Below, one piece after another: positions 1-6,990 of a DNA stretch of 64,000 nt. Position 1 is the first letter of the stretch. Each line of letters begins with the position of its first letter. The stretch covers positions 4,796,029 to 4,860,028 of the forward strand of contig NZ_CP007440.1 of the NCBI RefSeq assembly GCF_001579845.1. Direction: 5' to 3'. The position numbers were made by a program, and so were the translations under genes. The notes under the pieces were generated by a model that saw nothing but the letters and a program-made list of their open reading frames with translations, was not told the origin of the DNA and searched no databases. Source of the stretch: Rhodoplanes sp. Z2-YC6860 (GTDB lineage: Bacteria > Pseudomonadota > Alphaproteobacteria > Rhizobiales > Xanthobacteraceae).

Positions 1-32
1 ACGGCCTGTGCAGCCGCAAATGCTGTGGCTTG

Positions 33-53
33 AAAAAGAGCCGGCTCAGCTCT
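33..53 (-). terminator. Possible terminator of the Lrp-family gene
   Basis: On the minus strand AGAGC and GCTCT can pair around a 7-nt loop and are followed by a short T run. The hairpin overlaps the stop codon of the regulator gene. The stem is only 5 bp, so this is a weak call. Confidence 0.35.
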
Positions 54-558
54 GTTTATCGCGCTGACCTGACGGCGAAAGCAGTGACATCGGATAGCCC
101 GAGAAGGTGCACACCGAGCGGAGCGCGATATGGCTCGTGATCCGCCGCACGCCGAGATCGACGTCGTCGATCAGCTCGGTGGTCAGCTCTTCATAGCGGG
201 CGACGTCGCTGCACACGAACCGCGCCAGATAGTCGAGATCGCCGCTCACCTCCCAGCACTCGACCACCTCTTCGATCGAACGCAGGCGCTTCTCCAGGCG
301 GTCCTGGCGGCCGAGCTTCTCCAGCGCGATCTCGGCGAAGATCGTGACCGGCTTCGACAGCCGTTCGACCGCGATCACGGCGCGGTATCCGGCGATGATG
401 CCGGCCGCTTCGAGCCGCCGCACCCGTTCGAGGCAGGGCCGCGGCGTCAGCCCGACCAATCCTGCGAGCTTCTGGACCGTCGAACGGCCGTCGCGCTGCA
501 GGGTAGCCAGAATCTTGATGTCGATACGATCCAGTGCGGGCGGGCGGCGGATGGCCAT
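46..558 (-). CDS. Lrp/AsnC-family transcriptional regulator
   Basis: This 170-aa protein has the layout of the Lrp/AsnC family. An N-terminal winged helix-turn-helix (about residues 9-60, starting LDRIDIKILATLQRDGR) is followed by an alpha/beta ligand-binding (RAM) domain (about 70-150, containing WEVSGDLDYLARF). Such proteins form dimers or octamers, bind DNA and usually sense an amino acid. The start is the ATG at 558. A 13-bp palindrome (TTGGC-N3-GCCAA) lies at 572-584 just upstream and could be an autoregulatory site, but this is inference. The gene follows the SRPBCC cluster on the same strand after 47 bp. No amino-acid gene is adjacent, so the effector is unknown. Confidence 0.93.
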   Translation of the reverse strand: MAIRRPPALDRIDIKILATLQRDGRSTVQKLAGLVGLTPRPCLERVRRLEAAGIIAGYRAVIAVERLSKPVTIFAEIALEKLGRQDRLEKRLRSIEEVVECWEVSGDLDYLARFVCSDVARYEELTTELIDDVDLGVRRITSHIALRSVCTFSGYPMSLLSPSGQRDKQS

Positions 559-605
559 GGCGTGCGCTCGGTTGGCAGCGCCAATGTATCAGATTCACCT
601 GCGCG

Positions 606-1136
606 CTAGCGCAGCCAAGGCTTGGTCGCCACCGCCTCTTTCACCGCCTCCATGAAGCCTTCCGGCGGCGCCATCTTGATCGCAAGCGGCTTGCCGGTTT
701 CGAGCAGGCTCTTCAGCCCCGACAGGATCGCTGGCCAGCCGGATTGGCCGCCGGCCAGGATCGATGGCGGAATATCCCACGAGTGCGCCTCTGTCATGGT
801 CAGCTTCACAGCATCGCCGGCCGGCTCGATCTCGTAAGTGACGAGGCACTCGGGCAGTTCGCCGAAATCCTTCATGCCCTCCACCAGCCAGGTGCAGGCG
901 AACCGCCGCGGCGGCGCCCATTCAATCACCTTGCCACTGATGTGAATGCGGCCATCCGGATAGCGAAACGCAAAGGCACCGCCGGTCCTTGGTTCAACCT
1001 CGATGGCGAAGCCGCCGAAATATTGCTTCGTGAACTCCGCGGACGTCAGTGCCGCCCAGACCTTCTCGGGCGTTGCCGCGATGTAAGTGACGTAGACGGT
1101 CTTGGGTTTCCAGTCTTTGGTCTGCAAGTTCTGCAT
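606..1136 (-). CDS. SRPBCC-domain protein (AHSA1-like), third of three
   Basis: This 176-aa protein of the START/SRPBCC superfamily begins with the pattern shared by all three copies (VYVTYIAATPEKVWAALT). It ends with the GQSGWPAILSGLKSLLETGK helix, which closes the hydrophobic ligand cavity. Such proteins bind hydrophobic ligands or act like AHSA1; none of these copies has a known substrate. I prefer the ATG at 1136, which has a GGGGAAG ribosome site and sits one base after the preceding stop codon. A TTG at 1169 is possible but would overlap the upstream gene. It is the last gene of an ArsR-SRPBCC-SRPBCC-SRPBCC operon. Confidence 0.9.
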   Translation of the reverse strand: MQNLQTKDWKPKTVYVTYIAATPEKVWAALTSAEFTKQYFGGFAIEVEPRTGGAFAFRYPDGRIHISGKVIEWAPPRRFACTWLVEGMKDFGELPECLVTYEIEPAGDAVKLTMTEAHSWDIPPSILAGGQSGWPAILSGLKSLLETGKPLAIKMAPPEGFMEAVKEAVATKPWLR

Positions 1137-1137
1137 G

Positions 1138-1620
1138 TCACAGCTTCCCCGGCCATTTCCGAGTTGCAACCAATGACTCGCCGGTTTCCAGCAGGCTCTT
1201 GAGGCTCGCGAGGATGGCCGGCCAGCCTTGCGATACCTTCTCGATCAGCTTCGAGTCCGGCGTGTCGCTCTCATGGGTCAGCGTGAGCTTCACCATGTCG
1301 CCTTGCTGCTCTAGCTCGTAGGTCAATCGCGAGACGCCGTCCGCACGCAACTCCGAGAGGAATTCGTTTTGCCACGTGAGCACCAGACGCTTATGCGGCT
1401 CGACCTCGATGATCTTGCCGGCGTCGGCGACACGGCCGTCCGGGATCATCAGTTTCCATGACGAGCCTGGCTTCCAGTCAGAGTCCTGCCAGGTTTCGCC
1501 CCAGTACTGCCTGGTGAACTCTGGCTCGATCAGGGCGCGCCAGAGCTTCTCCGCTGTGGTGCGGATATAGGTGACATAGACGAACTTCGGCTTGGCCATA
1601 GTCGCGCTGGTATCGTTCAC
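1138..1620 (-). CDS. SRPBCC-domain protein (AHSA1-like), second of three
   Basis: This 160-aa paralogue of its two neighbours has the same N-terminal signature (FVYVTYIRTTAEKLWRALI) and C-terminal helix (GWPAILASLKSLLETGE). It starts at a GTG at 1620, overlapping the stop codon of the upstream SRPBCC gene by 4 nt, with a strong GGGGAGG ribosome site. The overlap suggests translational coupling. The three copies have clearly diverged between their conserved ends, so this looks like an old tandem duplication rather than recent copies. The ligand is unknown. Confidence 0.91.
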   Translation of the reverse strand: MNDTSATMAKPKFVYVTYIRTTAEKLWRALIEPEFTRQYWGETWQDSDWKPGSSWKLMIPDGRVADAGKIIEVEPHKRLVLTWQNEFLSELRADGVSRLTYELEQQGDMVKLTLTHESDTPDSKLIEKVSQGWPAILASLKSLLETGESLVATRKWPGKL

Positions 1621-2162
1621 GCCGACCTCCCCAGGGCTGCCTGACGCTGCGTGACGACATCGCTGAAAGAGGAGATCAGGCCGTTCCCGGTCTCCAGCAG
1701 GCTCTTCAAGCTCGACAGCACCTTCGGCCAGCCGCCGCTGATGCTCTCGAACACCTTGCTGCCCGCTTCGAATTCATCGTGGATGACGGTGAGCTGCACC
1801 TCGTTCTCGAACGGCACGAGCTCGAAGGTCACGCGCGAATGCGGTTCGTGGAGGACATGCTGGTATTGCGGATGCCAGGTGTACGAAAGCCGCCGCGGCG
1901 GATCGCATTCCAGCACGATGCCCTTGTCGAAGGGCGGCACGCCGTCCTTGTCGACCACGTAATGCGAGCCGACCTTCCAGTCCGAGGCAACCCGATAGCC
2001 GAACCAGTACTGCTCGGTCATCTTCGGATCGGTCAGCGCTTGCCAGACCTTTTCGATGGGCGCGGCGATGTAGATCACATAGACGAATTTCGGCTTGCCG
2101 TTCTCGATCCGCGTTGTGGCGATCGTTCTGGACGCGGTCGTCCTTGCGTCGGGCTTACTCAT
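1617..2162 (-). CDS. SRPBCC-domain protein (AHSA1-like), first of three
   Basis: This 181-aa SRPBCC protein has a polar N-terminal extension of about 25 residues before the fold begins (FVYVIYIAAPIEKVWQALTD). The central strands contain DPPRRLSYTWHPQ and the end contains GGWPKVLSSLKSLLETGN. The ATG at 2162 has a GGAGG site at good spacing and overlaps the end of the ArsR gene by 8 nt; a GTG at 2165 is the alternative. ArsR-SRPBCC pairs are common in alphaproteobacteria and actinobacteria, where the repressor controls its SRPBCC partner. Three partners in a row is less usual. Confidence 0.92.
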   Translation of the reverse strand: MSKPDARTTASRTIATTRIENGKPKFVYVIYIAAPIEKVWQALTDPKMTEQYWFGYRVASDWKVGSHYVVDKDGVPPFDKGIVLECDPPRRLSYTWHPQYQHVLHEPHSRVTFELVPFENEVQLTVIHDEFEAGSKVFESISGGWPKVLSSLKSLLETGNGLISSFSDVVTQRQAALGRSA

Positions 2163-2469
2163 CACCTGCCTCCAATGCCTTCTTCAGCTCGCCCAGCGCG
2201 TCGAGGCGCGAGCGTTCGAACTTGCCGATCCAGCGGTCCGCGATCTCGTGGATCGGCACCGGGTTGAGGTAGTGCAGCTTCTCGCGGCCGCGCCGCACCG
2301 TGGCGACGAGATTGGCCGCTTCGAGGATGGCGAGATGCTTGCTCACCGCCTGCCGCGTCATGGCAAGCCGCGAGCAGAGTTCGCCGAGAGTCTGGCCGTT
2401 CTCCGCGCGAAGCCGATCGAGCAGCTCTCTCCTGCTCGCGTCGGCCAGCGCTTTGAAGACCTCATCCAT
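2155..2469 (-). CDS. ArsR-family winged-helix repressor
   Basis: This 104-aa ArsR/SmtB-type regulator has a winged helix (residues about 5-80) with the recognition helix in LAMTRQAVSKHLAILEAANL, followed by a wing (VRRGREKLHYLNP). I see no CxC metal-binding motif, so it is probably not a metal sensor. It belongs with the ArsR proteins that precede SRPBCC genes. The ATG at 2469 is chosen because MDEVFKALAD matches the usual start of this group; a TTG at 2484 lies inside the promoter. It is the first gene of the four-gene operon and very likely represses itself through the palindrome at 2480-2497. Confidence 0.93.
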   Translation of the reverse strand: MDEVFKALADASRRELLDRLRAENGQTLGELCSRLAMTRQAVSKHLAILEAANLVATVRRGREKLHYLNPVPIHEIADRWIGKFERSRLDALGELKKALEAGDE

Positions 2470-2473
2470 GAAC

Positions 2474-2503
2474 ACAATATGCAACCAAATAGTTGCATGT
2501 CAA
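2474..2503 (-). promoter_or_regulatory. Promoter and operator of the ArsR-SRPBCC operon
   Basis: On the minus strand TTGACA (2498-2503) and TATTGT (2474-2479) are separated by exactly 18 nt. That spacer is a perfect inverted repeat, TGCAAC-N6-GTTGCA (2480-2497). A repressor bound there would block RNA polymerase directly. The -10 box ends only 4 nt before the ATG at 2469, so the transcript may be leaderless or nearly so. Confidence 0.75.
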
Positions 2504-2556
2504 GTTAATAGAAAGACCGCTCCGGATAAGTCCGGGACGGTCGAACTCACGCGGCT

Positions 2557-2657
2557 GTCATTCCGGACGCTGCGAAGCAGCGATCCGGAATCCAGTTCCG
2601 AAGGGATTTCGATGTGTCTGGATTCCGGGTTCGCGCCTTCGGCGCGCCCCGGAATGA
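2557..2657. repeat. Dispersed palindromic intergenic repeat
   Basis: The element is bounded by inverted GTCATTCCGG and CCGGAATGAC. Inside it are the arms GGAATCCAG and CTGGATTCC and a small GCGCCTTCGGCGC hairpin. Elements with these arms are familiar as multicopy intergenic repeats in Bradyrhizobium-like genomes (recalled, not searched). It separates the rluC terminus from the ArsR promoter. Confidence 0.7.
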
Positions 2658-2720
2658 CTGCGGCGGGTTCAGCGCATCAATTCGCGCATTGTTGATCGCG
2701 CGGATTGTTGCCGATGGCGG

Positions 2721-3749
2721 CTAATCCTCAGGCGCGTCGACGATCGGGTCGTAGCGCTTGGCGTCGAAGCCCAGCAGATTCCAGGACTGCTGCATATGCG
2801 GAGGCAATGGCGCGGTGACGTCGATCACTCCTCCGCGCGGATGCGGAATTGCAATACGCCGGGCCAGTAGATGCAGCTTGTTCTGCATGCCGCCGGGAAA
2901 CTCGTAATTCTCGATGCGGAAATACTTCTCGTCGCCAATGATCGGATGGCCGATGTGCTCCATGTGCGCACGAAGCTGATGGGTGCGGCCGGTCACGGGC
3001 TTGAGCGACAACCAGGCGAGTTTCTGCGCCGCGGTCTCGACCACGGCGTAGTACGTGACCGCGTGGCTCGCGTTGTCCTCGCCGTGGCGCGCGATGCGCA
3101 TCATGCTCTCGTCTTCGCGCTCCTCCTTGGCGAGGAACGTGGAGACCCGGCCCTGGCGCGGCCGCGGCACGCCCGCCACCAGCGCCCAGTAGATCTTGCG
3201 CGCCGAGCGCGAGCGGAAGTTCTTGGCAAGCGCTGCGGCCGCAAAGCGCGACTTGGCGACGAGCAGGCAGCCCGATGTGTCCTTGTCGAGCCGATGCACG
3301 AGCCGCGGCCGCTGGCCATCCTTCGATGTCATGCTGCCGAGCATGCCGTCGATATGGCGGTAAGTGCCGGAGCCGCCCTGCACGCTCAGGCCCATGGGCT
3401 TGTTCAGCACCATCACGTCGTCGTCCTCGAACAGCGTGATGGATTTGAGGAAGGCGCGGTCTTTGCTGTCGGCCGAGGCGTTGTCGCGCGGCTTGGGCGG
3501 CTCGACCTTGAGCGGCGGCACGCGGATCGCATAGCCCTTCTGGATGCGGTCCTTGGGCTCGGCGCGCTTGCCGTTCACCCGCACCTCGCCTTTGCGAATA
3601 ATGCGCTGGATATGGCTGAACGACAGGCCTGGAAAGCGCGCCTCGAAGAAGCGGTCGAGCCGCATGCCGTCCTCGTCGCCCGAGACGTGGACGGTCTGGA
3701 CACCCTTGCCGGGGCTGGCTTTGGCGGGTTTCGCCTCAACGTCGTTCAT
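2721..3749 (-). CDS. rluC: 23S rRNA pseudouridine synthase, RluC/RluD family
   Basis: This 342-aa protein carries an S4 RNA-binding domain (about residues 28-75, MRLDRFFEARFPGLSFSHIQ) and an RluA-type catalytic domain with the motif VHRLDKDTSGCLLVAK. The Asp of HRLDKDTSG is the catalytic residue in the family. RluC-type enzymes modify three uridines in 23S rRNA helices; RluC versus RluD is my best guess from overall form. The frame stays open upstream inside the MFS gene, but the ATG at 3749 gives the normal start and length. It lies 8 bp behind the MFS gene and is probably co-transcribed with it. Confidence 0.9.
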   Translation of the reverse strand: MNDVEAKPAKASPGKGVQTVHVSGDEDGMRLDRFFEARFPGLSFSHIQRIIRKGEVRVNGKRAEPKDRIQKGYAIRVPPLKVEPPKPRDNASADSKDRAFLKSITLFEDDDVMVLNKPMGLSVQGGSGTYRHIDGMLGSMTSKDGQRPRLVHRLDKDTSGCLLVAKSRFAAAALAKNFRSRSARKIYWALVAGVPRPRQGRVSTFLAKEEREDESMMRIARHGEDNASHAVTYYAVVETAAQKLAWLSLKPVTGRTHQLRAHMEHIGHPIIGDEKYFRIENYEFPGGMQNKLHLLARRIAIPHPRGGVIDVTAPLPPHMQQSWNLLGFDAKRYDPIVDAPED

Positions 3750-3757
3750 GGTTTGGC

Positions 3758-4999
3758 TTAGGGCGGTTTCGGGACTTCGTCCAGCGAACGGATACGCCGC
3801 AACTGCGGGAAAAGAAACAACCAAAGCGCCACCACTAGGAACACCCCGGCCCCGCCGAGCACGGCCGCAAACGGCGCCCCGACGGCAGCTGCCACCGCGC
3901 CGGCCCGGAAATCGCCAAGATAGTTGGAGGTGCCGGTGAACATGCCGTTCACGGCGCTGACCCGGCCGCGCATCTCGGTTGGTGTCCGAAGCTGAACCAG
4001 CGAGAAACGGATCACCACGCTGACCGCATCGGCAGCGCCGAGCACCGCCAGCGCCGCAAGCGACAGGACCAGATGGGTCGACAGGCCAAACAGGATGGTG
4101 AACAGCCCGAACACCGAAATCACGGTGAACAGCACCCGGCCGATGGGAAGGGTCAGCGGCCGGCGGGCCAGCACGATCGACATTGCGAGCGCGCCGGCCG
4201 CGGGCGCGGTGCGCAGGAGGCCCAGCCCCTCCGGCCCGGCCTTCAGAATGTCGCGGGCGAAGATCGGATAGAGCGTGCCGAGACCCGCGAGGAACACCGC
4301 GCACATGTCGAGCGCGATGGTGCCGAAGATCACCGGATCGCGCAGCACGTACCGAAAGCCGCTGAAGGCTGAACGGAGCGTCAACGGATCGGCCGAGCAC
4401 GGCGGACGCTCCATTTTGATCATGCCGATGAAGCACACCCCGACCGCCCAGAGCGCGATCGCGGTGCCGTAGACCGCGGCGGGGCCAAAGGCATAGATCG
4501 AGCCGCCGAGCACCGGGCCGATGATCTGGCCAGCCTGGTTGGCCGAGGTGAACCAGGCGGTCGCAGCCGGCACCAGCGGCCGCGGCACCAGCGCCGGGAT
4601 GATCGCGACCATGGTCGGGATTTCGAAGGCGCGCGCGGCGCCAACCAGCACCACCACCGCATAGATCGACCACGGGCTGAGCCAGCCCATCGCCGAGCCC
4701 AGCGCGAGGAAGCCTGCCGCGATCGCCTCGCCGATCTGGCAGACCAGAAGGATGACGCGATAGTCGTGACGGTCGGCGACGTGGCCAACGATCAAGGTCA
4801 GCAGCAGCATCGGCACGAACTGGGCGACACCGAGGAGGCCTAGATCGAGCGCGCTGTTGGTGATGGCGTACAACTGCCAACCGATTGCCACCATCAGCAT
4901 CTGAAACGACAGGATCGAGACGATCCGGCCGACCCAGTAGAACGCGAAGGCACGATGGCCGAAGACCGACGCCGCGACGGATGGCGCCGCGGCGGTCAT
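3758..4999 (-). CDS. MFS transporter (EntS/MFS_3-like)
   Basis: This 413-aa integral membrane protein has about twelve hydrophobic segments and the cytoplasmic motif GHVADRHDYRVILLVCQIGE between segments 2 and 3, typical of the major facilitator superfamily. A second copy (MRGRVSAVNGMFTGTSNYLG) lies in the second half. The general form matches the MFS_3/EntS group of exporters, but the substrate cannot be predicted. The N-terminus has a short Ala/Ser-rich lead before GHRAFAFYWVGRIVS. It is the upstream gene of a two-gene unit with the pseudouridine synthase. Confidence 0.9.
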   Translation of the reverse strand: MTAAAPSVAASVFGHRAFAFYWVGRIVSILSFQMLMVAIGWQLYAITNSALDLGLLGVAQFVPMLLLTLIVGHVADRHDYRVILLVCQIGEAIAAGFLALGSAMGWLSPWSIYAVVVLVGAARAFEIPTMVAIIPALVPRPLVPAATAWFTSANQAGQIIGPVLGGSIYAFGPAAVYGTAIALWAVGVCFIGMIKMERPPCSADPLTLRSAFSGFRYVLRDPVIFGTIALDMCAVFLAGLGTLYPIFARDILKAGPEGLGLLRTAPAAGALAMSIVLARRPLTLPIGRVLFTVISVFGLFTILFGLSTHLVLSLAALAVLGAADAVSVVIRFSLVQLRTPTEMRGRVSAVNGMFTGTSNYLGDFRAGAVAAAVGAPFAAVLGGAGVFLVVALWLFLFPQLRRIRSLDEVPKPP

Positions 5000-5035
5000 G
5001 AGTTGATCACAAGAAGGAAATAAAGCGGCGGTGCG

Positions 5036-5145
5036 CTCCCTCTCCCGTGGGGAGAGGGTTGGGGTGAGGGCGTTCGCACTATCGAAAGACCGTACCCCCT
5101 CACCCGCCGAGCTTCGCTCGGCGACCTCTCCCCATGGGAGAGGTG
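5036..5145. repeat. Composite palindromic repeat between genes
   Basis: The block holds three self-complementary modules: CTCTCCC/GGGAGAG near 5040-5058, GCCGAGC/GCTCGGC at 5106-5122, and ACCTCTCCC/GGGAGAGGT near 5124-5144. Outer arms GGGTGAGGG and CCCTCACCC flank the middle. Multicopy elements of this composition are typical of Rhizobiales intergenic DNA (recalled, not searched). It lies downstream of the gene at 5166-5522 and upstream of the MFS gene. Confidence 0.7.
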
Positions 5146-5165
5146 AAAACAGAGCGCGCGGCCCC

Positions 5166-5522
5166 TTACGGGCAGCGCTTCAGATCTTCCGGCTTGCCGC
5201 GGTTCCAGGTGATCTTCATGCGATCGCCGGTCACATCCAACGTCACCGGCACGTCGCCCTTGTTCCAGCAATGCGCCTGCACATAGACCGCCTTGGTCTT
5301 GTACATTTTGCCGATGCTGCAATAGCCGTCGTACCACCACAGCGATTTGTCGGTGGCGACCAGCGCCGTTGAGTCCGGCGTCTCGCCGCCGCGGGCGCTG
5401 CAGACCTCGGGCTTCGTCGCCCAGCGCCCGACGAACGCTTCGGACGCGAATGCCATCGGCGTAATCATAGATCCCATGGTCGCCGCGCCAACTGCGCAGC
5501 TGACAAGCCACAAACACTTCAT
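5166..5522 (-). CDS. Secreted protein of unknown function
   Basis: This 118-aa protein has an N-terminal signal peptide (residues 1-26, hydrophobic core then MAFA before SEAFVGRWA), so it should be periplasmic. The mature part holds four to five cysteines (including EVCSARG, GYCSIG and AHCWN), probably forming disulfides, and begins with a FVGRWA segment seen in small lipocalin-like or SH3-like secreted proteins. I do not recognise the family. It stands alone between rarA and a palindromic repeat. Confidence 0.75.
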   Translation of the reverse strand: MKCLWLVSCAVGAATMGSMITPMAFASEAFVGRWATKPEVCSARGGETPDSTALVATDKSLWWYDGYCSIGKMYKTKAVYVQAHCWNKGDVPVTLDVTGDRMKITWNRGKPEDLKRCP

Positions 5523-5646
5523 TGCAATTTTCAGCCCTTGCGTTTGGCAATAGATTTAAGCCTATCGGAGCGTTTCTAAACGCTTTGGTAGGCCTTCATG
5601 CAACACCACGATACCGCAAAAAAGTTTTGCTCACCGATGAATTTTT

Positions 5647-6987
5647 CTATGGCCGACCACCGCGCTCCTTGCGAAGTTTCGCCCAGTATTCCAGCCGCTT
5701 CCTGATCTCACGCTCGAAGCCGCGTTCCGGCGGATCATAGAATTGCTGTCGCTCCATTTCCTCCGGGAAGTAATCCTGGCCGGAGAACGCTTCTTCCTGT
5801 TCATGGTCGTAGGCATAGCCGCGGCCGTAGCCTTCGTCTTTCATCAGCCGCGTCGGCGCGTTGAGGATGTGCTTGGGCGGAAGCAACGAGCCGTTGTCCC
5901 TGGCGCTGCGCTTGGCCGCGCCGAAGGCCACGTAAGCAGCGTTGGATTTCGGCGCGGTCGCGACGTAAATCACGGCCTGGGCGATGGCGAGCTCGCCTTC
6001 AGGCGACCCCAGGAAATCGTAAGCGTCTTTCGCCGCGTTGGCGATCACCAAGGCCTGAGGATCGGCGAGGCCGATGTCCTCGATCGCCATGCGCACGATC
6101 CGTCGCGCGAGATAGAGCGGGTCCTCGCCCGCATCGAGCATGCGCGAGAGATAATAGAGCGCGGCGTCAGGATCGGAGCCGCGCACCGACTTGTGCAGCG
6201 CCGAGATCAGGTTGTAGTGGCCATCCTGCTTCTTGTCGTAGATCGGCGCGCGGCGTTGCACGATCTGCTGCAGCGCGACGCTGTCGAAAATCTCGCCAGG
6301 CCGCGCGGCGCGCCAGACCTCTTCGACGAGTGTCAGGGAGGCGCGGCCGTCGCCGTCGGCCATGCGAGCGAGCGAAAGGCGCGCCTCGGCGTCGAGCGGA
6401 AGTTGCTTGGCTTCAAGCTCTTCGGCGCGCGCCAGAAGCTTCTCAATCGCATCGGGGCCGAGCGACTTGAACACCAGCACGCGGGCACGCGACAGCATCG
6501 GTGCGATCAATTCGAACGATGGATTTTCGGTGGTGGCGCCGACCAGCACGATGGTGCCGTCCTCCATCACCGGGAGGAAACTGTCCTGCTGGGCGCGGTT
6601 GAAGCGATGGATCTCGTCGACGAACAGGAGCGTCCCCTGCCCGGTTTCCCGCCGCGCTCTCGCCTCATCGAACACCTTCTTGAGATCGGCGACGCCGGAA
6701 AAAATCGCCGAGATCTGCACAAAGGTGAGGCTGGTCTCATTCGCCAGAAGCCGTGCCACCGTGGTCTTGCCGGTGCCTGGCGGCCCCCAGAAGATCAGCG
6801 AACCGAGCGAGTTGCTTTCCAGCATGCGCGTCAGCGCGCCGTCGGGACCCAGCAGCTGGTCCTGGCCGACGACATCGGCAAGCTTTTGCGGGCGGAGCTT
6901 GTCGGCGAGCGGACGCGGCGCGTCGTTGTCGAGGCCAGCCGCGGCGAACAGGCTTGGACCGTCGCCGCGTTTGGCGCGCGTCGCCAT
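5647..6987 (-). CDS. rarA: Replication-associated recombination protein A (AAA+ ATPase)
   Basis: This 446-aa RarA/MgsA/WRNIP1-type ATPase acts at stalled replication forks. It has a Walker A motif (GPPGTGKTT, about residues 69-77), a Walker B motif (LLFVDEIHRFN), sensor 1 (VGATTENPSF) and the C-terminal MgsA-type tetramerisation domain (YYLSRMLDAGEDPLYLARRI). Length and motif order match intact family members. It starts 3 bp after the stop codon of the DegP-like gene, so the two are probably one transcript. A short GCAAAA/TTTTGC hairpin near 5617-5631 may end it. Confidence 0.96.
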   Translation of the reverse strand: MATRAKRGDGPSLFAAAGLDNDAPRPLADKLRPQKLADVVGQDQLLGPDGALTRMLESNSLGSLIFWGPPGTGKTTVARLLANETSLTFVQISAIFSGVADLKKVFDEARARRETGQGTLLFVDEIHRFNRAQQDSFLPVMEDGTIVLVGATTENPSFELIAPMLSRARVLVFKSLGPDAIEKLLARAEELEAKQLPLDAEARLSLARMADGDGRASLTLVEEVWRAARPGEIFDSVALQQIVQRRAPIYDKKQDGHYNLISALHKSVRGSDPDAALYYLSRMLDAGEDPLYLARRIVRMAIEDIGLADPQALVIANAAKDAYDFLGSPEGELAIAQAVIYVATAPKSNAAYVAFGAAKRSARDNGSLLPPKHILNAPTRLMKDEGYGRGYAYDHEQEEAFSGQDYFPEEMERQQFYDPPERGFEREIRKRLEYWAKLRKERGGRP

Positions 6988-6990
6988 CGT

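Noticed and set aside
3750-4880. N-terminal 377 residues added to rluC by the open frame
   Set aside because: The sequence is Arg-rich noise overlapping the MFS gene; the enzyme's own start is the ATG at 3749.
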